Shown in pieces: positions 1 through 5,786 of a stretch of 64,000 bases of DNA. The notes under the pieces were generated by a model that made no database searches, had not been told where the DNA came from, and worked only from the letters and a program-made list of their open reading frames with translations. Position 1 is the stretch's first letter. Each line of letters begins with the position of its first letter. Origin of the DNA: Ruminimicrobiellum sp045223915 (GTDB lineage: Bacteria > Elusimicrobiota > Endomicrobiia > Endomicrobiales > Endomicrobiaceae); assembly GCA_045223915.1 (NCBI GenBank), contig JBGUZU010000015.1:69568-133567 (forward strand), in the 5' to 3' direction. Made by a program: the position numbers and the translations under genes.

Positions 1-231
1 GCCTTTTTCCACAAATTCTGAAACTTTTGTTTTGCTTTCAGCAACAAATTTTTTACCTTTTTCTCTTAAATCTGTTCCTACTTCGCTGGCGTCTTCAACA
101 AAATCTTCGGTAAATTTTTTCAAATGAGCTCTTGTTTCTTTTCCTGTTTTCGGAGCATACAATAAAGCTGCTGCCGCACCTACAACTGCACCTAATAAAA
201 AAGCAAAAAGACCACTATCTCTGTTACTCAT
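1..231 (-). CDS. YtxH-like protein (3' end outside window)
   Basis: The first 77 codons are inside the window and the reading frame runs off its left edge. The N-terminus starts MSNRDSGLFAFLLGAVVGAAAALLYAPKTGKETR in outline: a glycine/alanine-rich hydrophobic helix, then an APKTGKETR-type motif, then a Lys/Glu-rich amphipathic helix. This is the plan of YtxH-domain (general-stress, envelope-associated) proteins, whose biochemical role is not known. AGGAGG lies 6 bases before the ATG and overlaps the end of the upstream small membrane protein gene, so the two are co-transcribed. The family call rests on the N-terminal motif only. Confidence 0.75.
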   Translation of the reverse strand, partial: MSNRDSGLFAFLLGAVVGAAAALLYAPKTGKETRAHLKKFTEDFVEDASEVGTDLREKGKKFVAESKTKVSEFVEKG

Positions 232-241
232 AATATGCCTC

Positions 242-511
242 CTACTTCTTTTTTCTAAAGATCATAGCTGTTGCTGCAGGTAAAACTGTTGCAACTATCT
301 TAACCCAAGCTTTCGGGAAGAAACTTGCAACTTCTAAAACACCTTCCGAAACTTTATGAACAGAATCTAATTCGACATTAACTTTGTCTATAGTTTCTTC
401 AAGTTTTTTTGTTGTTTTCGCAACTTGAATCAAAGTAAGTATAAGATAAATAATTGCAACTATAAGTGCTACTGTCAACAAAACTATACAAACCGTAATT
501 ATTTCGTTCAT
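242..511 (-). CDS. small membrane-anchored coiled-coil protein (DUF948-like)
   Basis: An 89-residue protein with one N-terminal membrane helix (about residues 4-29) followed by a short coiled coil (KKLEETIDKVNVELDSV) and a second weakly hydrophobic stretch before a basic tail (FRKKK). Small proteins of this layout (DUF948 type) often sit next to YtxH proteins, as here, where the stop codon lies inside the ribosome-binding region of the YtxH-like gene. The pair probably forms a small envelope-stress operon. The function is unknown and the family call comes from layout and neighbourhood, not from a diagnostic motif. Confidence 0.6.
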   Translation of the reverse strand: MNEIITVCIVLLTVALIVAIIYLILTLIQVAKTTKKLEETIDKVNVELDSVHKVSEGVLEVASFFPKAWVKIVATVLPAATAMIFRKKK

Positions 512-549
512 ATCTTTTAAATTCTATCAAAAAAATATTTTTTTTTCAA

Positions 550-1656
550 CTATATAATCGTTTTTCCGGATTCAAGTTCAAATAAATGAATCTTTTTTAA
601 ATCAAAAACCAACTCTATAACTTGGTTAGGTTTTGATTTGTTGTTTGAATCCACTTTTGCAACCATTATATTTTTGCCTGTATTAAAATGCAAATATATT
701 TCGCTTCCCAAAGGTTCAACAATATCTACCGTAGCGGAAAATCCGCTAACCACCTGATGAGAAACATTTGCAAAGAGTTTATCATAGATATCTTCGGGTC
801 TTACACCCATAACGATTTTTTGATTAACAAACGGTTCAACTTTATCTTTCATAAAATCAGGAACTTTAACATCAAAAGAACCTTCTTTTAATACTAATGA
901 ACCGTCATTTTCTTTATATACTTCAACATTAAAGAAGTTCATCGGAGGAGTTCCTATGAAACCTGCAACGAATTTGTTTGCCGGTTTATCGTAAAGTTCC
1001 AACGGGCCTGCAATCTGTTGAATAATACCGTCTTTCATTACACAAATTTTATCACCCATTGTCATAGCTTCTGTTTGGTCATGGGTAACATATATCATTG
1101 TACTTTGTAATCTTTCATGTAATTTTTTTAATTCGGCTCTCATTTGAACCCTTAATTTTGCATCGAGGTTTGAAAGAGGTTCATCGAATAAAAATACTTT
1201 AGGTTTTCTAACAATCGCTCTACCTACTGCAACTCTCTGTCTTTGTCCTCCGGAAAGTTGTTTAGGTTTTCTGTCTAACAAGTGGGCAATACCCAAAATG
1301 TCGGCAGCTTCTTTAACTCTCTTATCTATTTCTGCTTTATCATAACCCTTAAGTTTTAAAGCAAAAGCCATATTTTGGTAAACTGTCATATGAGGATATA
1401 AAGCATAGTTCTGGAAAACCATTGCTATATCTCTGTCTTTTGGAGGAACATCATTAACTCTCTTGCCATCTATAAATATATCACCTGCGGTAATATCTTC
1501 AAGACCTGCAACCATTCTCAACGTTGTGGTTTTACCGCAACCGGAAGGTCCTACGAGAATACAAAATTCTTTATCTTTAATTTCCAGGTTAAAATCTTTA
1601 ACGATTTTAACATCGCCATAACTTTTGTATACATTCTTTAAAATAATTTCGGCCAT
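550..1656 (-). CDS. ABC transporter ATP-binding protein, MalK/UgpC type
   Basis: ATPase subunit (368 aa) of a carbohydrate-type (CUT1) ABC importer. It has a Walker A motif (GPSGCGKTT, about residue 37), the signature LSGGQRQRVAVGRA, Walker B VFLFDEPLSNLDAKLR, the H-loop VTHDQTEAMTM and a C-terminal TOBE/OB regulatory region containing the MGVRPEDI motif. An in-frame TTG lies four codons upstream, but the ATG at 1656 is preferred because GGAGG sits 7 bases before it. No permease or binding-protein gene is adjacent, so this may be a shared ATPase serving several sugar importers encoded elsewhere; that is common for MsmK/UgpC-like proteins. The substrate cannot be told from the sequence. Confidence 0.92.
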   Translation of the reverse strand: MAEIILKNVYKSYGDVKIVKDFNLEIKDKEFCILVGPSGCGKTTTLRMVAGLEDITAGDIFIDGKRVNDVPPKDRDIAMVFQNYALYPHMTVYQNMAFALKLKGYDKAEIDKRVKEAADILGIAHLLDRKPKQLSGGQRQRVAVGRAIVRKPKVFLFDEPLSNLDAKLRVQMRAELKKLHERLQSTMIYVTHDQTEAMTMGDKICVMKDGIIQQIAGPLELYDKPANKFVAGFIGTPPMNFFNVEVYKENDGSLVLKEGSFDVKVPDFMKDKVEPFVNQKIVMGVRPEDIYDKLFANVSHQVVSGFSATVDIVEPLGSEIYLHFNTGKNIMVAKVDSNNKSKPNQVIELVFDLKKIHLFELESGKTII

Positions 1657-1700
1657 TAATTCCTCCAAAACAGCTACAAAAATACGATTGTTAGAATAAA

Positions 1701-1729
1701 ATTATATACTTTTGAAAAAAGATAGTCAA
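1701..1729 (-). promoter_or_regulatory. promoter of the MalK-type ATPase gene
   Basis: On the minus strand TTGACT (1724-1729) and TATAAT (1701-1706) are separated by 17 bases, a near-perfect sigma-70 type promoter. The predicted transcript would start near 1694, leaving a leader of about 38 bases before the ATG at 1656. Confidence 0.85.
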
Positions 1730-1733
1730 TAAA

Positions 1734-1922
1734 AAATTGCCTGCGGCAATTTGGGTTATAAGTTTATAAGGTTATAAGATTATAGGTTTTTTGTCATTGC
1801 GAAGGGCTTTAGTCCTGCGGCAATCCGGTGCCGTGTCATCCCGCACTTGATGCGGGATCCCGTTGTTAAAAGCAGTTGTCGTTAAACCCATAATCCTATA
1901 ACCCTATCACCCTATAACCTGC
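1734..1922 (+). repeat. composite intergenic element 1 (inverted arms around GTCATTGCGA / GTCATCCCGC motifs)
   Basis: This fills most of the 440-base spacer between the divergent ABC ATPase and trpB2 genes. It opens with a hairpin (AAATTGCC, loop TGC, GGCAATTT; 1734-1752). A G-rich arm of degenerate GGTTATAAG units follows (1753-1790), and its imperfect complement of CCTATAACC units lies at 1883-1922. Between the arms are GTCATTGCGA...GCAATCC (about 1793-1823) and GTCATCCCGC...GCGGGATCC (about 1836-1861), short inverted motifs that are dispersed in many bacterial genomes. No open reading frame is convincing here. The G-rich arm is 5' when read in the direction of trpB2. Confidence 0.6.
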
Positions 1923-1931
1923 CGTTCAGGT

Positions 1932-1960
1932 TTGACACATTTTCCCATATAATGTAAAAT
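1932..1960 (+). promoter_or_regulatory. promoter of trpB2
   Basis: TTGACA (1932-1937) and TAAAAT (1955-1960) are 17 bases apart. A TATAAT at 1948-1953 lies too close to that -35 (10 bases) to pair with it. The transcript would start near 1967, giving a leader of about 130 bases before the ATG at 2097. Confidence 0.65.
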
Positions 1961-2096
1961 AAAAAGATATGTTTTACGAGTATAATAAAACTTATGTACA
2001 AGATTTTTTGTTTCAAAAACATTTTGAGTTTCGATGGTGAAAAACAGGCAGTTTCAGTATTTTTAACCGAAAAAAACTCAAAAGGAGAAATTTATT

Positions 2097-3473
2097 ATGT
2101 CAAAAATAAATAACAGTAAAAAAATAATGTTAAGTGAAGAAGATATACCTAAACAGTGGTACAATATACAAGCGGATTTGCCTCATCCTTTGGAACCTGC
2201 TTTCAATACAAGAACGGGCAAAATTGCAACAAAAGAAGATTTATGCCAAATTTTCCCGGAAGCAATTGTTGAACAGGAAGTAAGCAGAGAAAGATGGATA
2301 GATATTCCGGACCAGGTAAGAGACGCTTACAAAATATGGAGACCGTCTCCTCTTATAAGAGCAACAAATCTTGAAAAGTATTTGGATACACCTGCAAAAA
2401 TATACTTTAAAAACGAAGGTGTAAGTCCTTCAGGCAGCCACAAGTCAAATTCCGCAATAGCACAAGCTTATTATAATATGAAAGCGGGAACAAAAAGAAT
2501 AGCAACCGAAACAGGTGCAGGTCAGTGGGGTTCGGCTCTTGCTATGGCTTGTAAAATGTTCGGTATAGAATGCGTGGTATATATGGTAAAAGTTTCTTTC
2601 CAACAGAAACCTTACAGAAAATCTCTTATGCAGGTTTACGGAGCAAATGTTTATGCAAGTCCTTCAATGCAAACCGAAGCAGGAAGAAAAGTATTGGAAA
2701 AAGATCCAAACTGCACGGGTTCTTTAGGTATAGCAATATCCGAAGCAATAGAAGATGTTTTAACACACGAAAATGCAAAATATTCGTTGGGTAGTGTATT
2801 AAACCATGTTGCAATGCACCAAACTGTTATAGGCTTGGAAGCAAAGAAACAGTTGGAAATGGTAGATGAATATCCTGATATAGTAATTGCTTGCTTGGGT
2901 GGCGGTTCGAATTTTTCCGGTTTGGCTTTTCCTTTTATAATGGATAAGATAAACGGAACACATAAAAATTTAAGAGCAATAGCAGCGGAACCTTCAGCAT
3001 GTCCTAAACTTTCTAAAGGTGTATATGCTTACGATTACGGTGATTTGTCAGGTTTTACACCTGCATTTAAAATGTATACATTAGGTCATACATTTATGCC
3101 GAGCGGTATACATGCCGGAGGATTAAGATATCACGGAGCATCACCTTTGGTTTCTGCAATAGTAAAAGAAAAACTTGCAGAATCCGTAGTGGTAAAACAA
3201 AGAGAAGTTTTTGAAGCGGCAGTAACTTTCGCAAGATGCGAAGGAATACTTCCCGCACCGGAATCTTCTCATGCAATAAGAGTAGCAATAAACGAAGCAT
3301 TAAAAGCAAAAGAAGAAGGCAAATCTAAAACTATATTGTTCAATTTGTCAGGTCACGGACATTTTGATTTAACCGCTTACGAACAATATTTGGCAGGAAA
3401 AATTCAAGATTGTAATTATTCCGAAGAAGAAGTTCAAGAAGCATTAAAAGATTTACCGAAAGTAAACTTATAA
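2097..3473 (+). CDS. trpB2: tryptophan synthase beta chain, TrpB2 type
   Basis: PLP-dependent enzyme of 458 aa that condenses indole with serine to give tryptophan in the cytoplasm. The PLP lysine is Lys116 in PSGSHKSNSA; the phosphate-binding glycine loop is LGGGSNFSGLAFPF near residue 267. The long N-terminal extension (WYNIQADLPHPLEP) and length of about 450 aa mark the TrpB2 subfamily, as opposed to the roughly 400-aa TrpB1 that partners TrpA. AAGGAG lies 10 bases before the ATG. No trpA or other trp gene is adjacent. TrpB2 enzymes may salvage free indole or use other acceptors, so the physiological substrate is an inference. The stop codon forms part of a hairpin (next feature). Confidence 0.93.
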   Translation: MSKINNSKKIMLSEEDIPKQWYNIQADLPHPLEPAFNTRTGKIATKEDLCQIFPEAIVEQEVSRERWIDIPDQVRDAYKIWRPSPLIRATNLEKYLDTPAKIYFKNEGVSPSGSHKSNSAIAQAYYNMKAGTKRIATETGAGQWGSALAMACKMFGIECVVYMVKVSFQQKPYRKSLMQVYGANVYASPSMQTEAGRKVLEKDPNCTGSLGIAISEAIEDVLTHENAKYSLGSVLNHVAMHQTVIGLEAKKQLEMVDEYPDIVIACLGGGSNFSGLAFPFIMDKINGTHKNLRAIAAEPSACPKLSKGVYAYDYGDLSGFTPAFKMYTLGHTFMPSGIHAGGLRYHGASPLVSAIVKEKLAESVVVKQREVFEAAVTFARCEGILPAPESSHAIRVAINEALKAKEEGKSKTILFNLSGHGHFDLTAYEQYLAGKIQDCNYSEEEVQEALKDLPKVNL

Positions 3474-3640
3474 ATTTTGCTAAGCAAAATTTAGTTTATG
3501 GTTTGTGGTTTATAGTTTACGGTTTAATGTAAAATTTTGTTGCACAAAATTTTTAATAAATATCAAAAATTCACTTTGTGAATTTTACAACAAACTATAA
3601 GCTATCAACTATAAACAAAAAACAAAAAACGGAGTTTTTT
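3471..3640 (+). repeat. composite intergenic element 2 between trpB2 and pyk
   Basis: The spacer is a chain of hairpins. TAAATTTTGC / GCAAAATTTA (3471-3493, loop TAA) uses the trpB2 stop codon as the base of its stem. A G/T-rich arm follows (about 3494-3530, repeated GGTTTATAG-like units). Two further hairpins follow: 3531-3553 (loop TGC) and 3566-3586 (AAAATTCAC, loop TTT, GTGAATTTT). The complementary arm at 3587-3616 has CTATAAGCTATCAACTATAAAC-like content. The last hairpin, AAAAAAC-GGA-GTTTTTT (3624-3640), carries the GGAG Shine-Dalgarno of pyk with GGA as its loop. Confidence 0.7.
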
Positions 3641-3644
3641 TAAT

Positions 3645-4679
3645 ATGGCTAACAAGACAGGGATTATTTGTACAATGGGACCTTCCACAAGGTCTGCAAA
3701 AATAATAAAGAGTCTTTCCGATAACGGAATGACCGTTGCAAGACTCAATTTTTCTCACGGAACTTTCGAACAATACGAAAAAGATATTGCTTTAATAAGA
3801 TCCGTAAACAAGAAGTATAAAAGAAACATTAAAATTTTAGGTGATTTGGAAGGACACAGAATAAGAATAGGTATGTTGGAAGGCGGAAAACCTGTTGAAT
3901 TAAAAAAAGATCAAAAGGTTGTGTTAACCAACAAAAAACTTATAGGAAATTCAAAAACTCTTTCAATCGATTATTCCGGACCTATGTCCGATTTGAAAAA
4001 AGGACTTGAAATTTTTATAGATGACGGTAACTTAAAACTTACCGTTGTATCTGCCGGTAAAGATTCCGTTACAACAGTGGTTGGAATGGACTACCTTTTA
4101 AAAGAACATAAAGGTATAAATATACCTGCCGCAAAATTACATTTTCCGGAAATAGAAGAACACGATAAAAAACACATTGAATTTGCAATAAAAAATAAAC
4201 TCGATTACATTGCAAACTCGTTTGTAAGAAATAAATCCGATATGAAATATTTGAAAAAAGTAGTTTCACAACAACATCCGAAATGTCAACTTGTGGCAAA
4301 AATAGAAGACAGAGAAGGTATAGATAATGTTGCCTCCATTTTAGAGGTTTGTGACGGTATAATGGTTGCAAGAGGCGATATGGGAATATCTATTCCGTTA
4401 TGGACTGTTCCGGTGGTTCAAAAATATATCATAAGAAAATGCAGATCAAGACAGAAATTTGTTATAACAGCAACACAAATGCTTGAAAGTATGGTGGAAA
4501 ATCCGGTTCCTACAAGAGCCGAAGTAAGTGATGTCGCAAATGCAATTATAGACGGCAGCAATTTTGTAATGTTGTCTGCGGAAACTGCTGTAGGAAAATA
4601 TCCTGAAAAAGCAGTTGCAATGATGGGCAATATAATAAAATTTACCGAAAAAAATATTTACAGATTACCGTTGGTATAA
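3645..4679 (+). CDS. pyk: pyruvate kinase lacking the C-terminal domain
   Basis: Converts phosphoenolpyruvate and ADP to pyruvate and ATP. Family signatures are visible: ICTMGPSTRS at the N-terminus, VARLNFSHG, the B-domain, LVAKIEDREGIDN with the catalytic lysine, MVARGDMGI and the ITATQMLESM / PTRAEVSDVANAI block. The protein ends after SAETAVGKYPEKAV at 344 aa, whereas the usual enzyme has about 470 aa. The allosteric C-terminal domain is therefore missing. The spacer downstream encodes no remnant of it in any frame, so this is not a recent frameshift. The normally conserved GVEIP reads GISIP here. The enzyme is likely active as a barrel-only form without the usual effector control; this is inferred. 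Confidence 0.88.
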   Translation: MANKTGIICTMGPSTRSAKIIKSLSDNGMTVARLNFSHGTFEQYEKDIALIRSVNKKYKRNIKILGDLEGHRIRIGMLEGGKPVELKKDQKVVLTNKKLIGNSKTLSIDYSGPMSDLKKGLEIFIDDGNLKLTVVSAGKDSVTTVVGMDYLLKEHKGINIPAAKLHFPEIEEHDKKHIEFAIKNKLDYIANSFVRNKSDMKYLKKVVSQQHPKCQLVAKIEDREGIDNVASILEVCDGIMVARGDMGISIPLWTVPVVQKYIIRKCRSRQKFVITATQMLESMVENPVPTRAEVSDVANAIIDGSNFVMLSAETAVGKYPEKAVAMMGNIIKFTEKNIYRLPLV

Positions 4680-4851
4680 AATTACCGAAGGCAATTTGGA
4701 AGAATGGAAGATTAGAAGAATAGAAGAATGGAAGGAAAGCGGAAAATTTAAATAGTAACAAAATTTGCAAAGCAAATTTTACATTTGAGCTTCCGATCTT
4801 CCAATCCTCAAATCCTCAAATCCTCCAATCTTCAACAAATACGGAGTATTT
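4679..4851 (+). repeat. composite intergenic element 3 between pyk and the ZIP gene
   Basis: Hairpin AAATTACC-GAA-GGCAATTT (4679-4697) begins at the pyk stop codon. A purine-rich arm (about 4696-4745) follows, built of GGAAGAATGGAAGATTAG-like units. The central hairpin AAAATTTGC-AAA-GCAAATTTT is at 4760-4780. The pyrimidine-rich complement (about 4788-4835) has CTTCCAATCCTCAAATCC-like units. Finally AAATAC-GGA-GTATTT (4837-4851) exposes the Shine-Dalgarno of the ZIP gene in its loop. The 29 bases 4760-4788 recur exactly at 11256-11284. Confidence 0.72.
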
Positions 4852-4856
4852 TTTTA

Positions 4857-5564
4857 ATGAAACAAATCTTATTTTCTCTTTTAGCAATGAGTTCTGCTCT
4901 TATAGGAACGTTTGTAGTATTAAAATTTTCCGAATGGGCAAGAAAACATTCCATATTGTTAATAGGTTTTGCCGCAGGTGTTATGTTATCTATAGCATTT
5001 GTTCATTTGTTGCCGGAATCGGTGGAACATAATCCCAACGCAATAATTTACGCTTTTGTCGGTTTTTTGTTTATGTTTGCAATTCAACATTTTATATTTT
5101 TTCATCCTTGTCACGATGATCATTGTCATGTTCATTTGGGAACCCTTTCCACTTTCGGTTTATCTTTACATTCTTTTTTTGACGGTATAGTTATAAGTAT
5201 AGGATTCGGAGCAAATGCTTATATAGGACTTATGACAACAATAGCAATAATGTTGCACAAGTTACCTGATGGTGTAACGATTACCGGAATTTTGATGCAT
5301 TCAAACAAATCGATAAAACAAATAATATGTTATTCGTTAACGGTAGCAATATTTACTCCTGTAGGAACACTCGTAGGACTTTTCTTTTCTAACCAAATAG
5401 CACATTTAATAGGCAGTTTTTTGGCATTTACCGCAGGAACATTTATATATTTATCCGCAGCAGATCTCATTCCTGAAACACATAAAGCATCCAACAAAAA
5501 AGCCGGGCTTTGTTTGTTGTTGGGAGTAATTATTGTTTCTTTCTTAGGACATATTGCCCACTAA
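4857..5564 (+). CDS. ZIP-family divalent metal transporter
   Basis: Inner-membrane protein of 235 aa with about seven to eight hydrophobic helices. ZIP metal-site helices are visible: LHSFFDGIVI (helix 4 type) and MLHKLPDGVTITG (helix 5 type, where many homologues read HEIPEG). A His-rich segment (HPCHDDHCHVH) between helices is typical of the variable cytosolic loop. The ATG at 4857 is preferred over an upstream in-frame start because the upstream residues would be encoded by the repeat arm and GGAG lies 10 bases before this ATG. Likely cargo is Zn2+ or another divalent metal; specificity cannot be read from sequence. Confidence 0.88.
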   Translation: MKQILFSLLAMSSALIGTFVVLKFSEWARKHSILLIGFAAGVMLSIAFVHLLPESVEHNPNAIIYAFVGFLFMFAIQHFIFFHPCHDDHCHVHLGTLSTFGLSLHSFFDGIVISIGFGANAYIGLMTTIAIMLHKLPDGVTITGILMHSNKSIKQIICYSLTVAIFTPVGTLVGLFFSNQIAHLIGSFLAFTAGTFIYLSAADLIPETHKASNKKAGLCLLLGVIIVSFLGHIAH

Positions 5565-5733
5565 TAATAGTTTATAAGTTTATAGGGTTATAAGGTTATA
5601 GGTTTGTCATTCCGCACGCCACCAATTGTCATCCCGCACTCGATGCGGACTCTTGTCGTTCGTCGTTTCCATACATCCATACTTCCATACCTCTATCCCT
5701 CCCGATTTTGCTTCGCGAAATTTTGCAAAATCG
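5565..5733 (+). repeat. composite intergenic element 4 (mosaic of two arm families)
   Basis: Between the ZIP and asmA-like genes. The G-rich arm (about 5572-5602) belongs to the GGTTATAAGG family of element 1. It is followed by GTCATTCCGC and GTCATCCCGC...GATGCGGA motifs. The 3' arm (about 5662-5702) instead belongs to the CCATACATCCATACTTCC family of elements 6 and 7. A hairpin with stem CGATTTTGC / GCAAAATCG (5703-5711 and 5725-5733) closes it. The two arms are not good complements of each other, which suggests recombination between elements. Confidence 0.6.
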
Positions 5734-5786
5734 TATTTTATAATCTATAATTAACAATTATTAATTTATTAATTAAGGACAAAAAT

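Noticed and set aside
1793..1861. GTCATTGCGA / GTCATCCCGC motifs as ends of an insertion sequence
   Set aside because: No transposase or target-site duplication; such motifs occur as dispersed small repeats in many genomes.
2570..4371. Long opposite-strand or out-of-frame reading frames over trpB2 and pyk
   Set aside because: They are shadows of the real genes with no ribosome site and unlikely protein composition.
4698..4840. Regular short repeats that could suggest a CRISPR array
   Set aside because: The units are degenerate 8-10-mers without conserved repeats or unique spacers, and no cas genes are near.
4677..4856. A frameshifted C-terminal domain of pyruvate kinase
   Set aside because: The downstream bases are repeat arms and hairpins, and no frame encodes residues of the missing domain.
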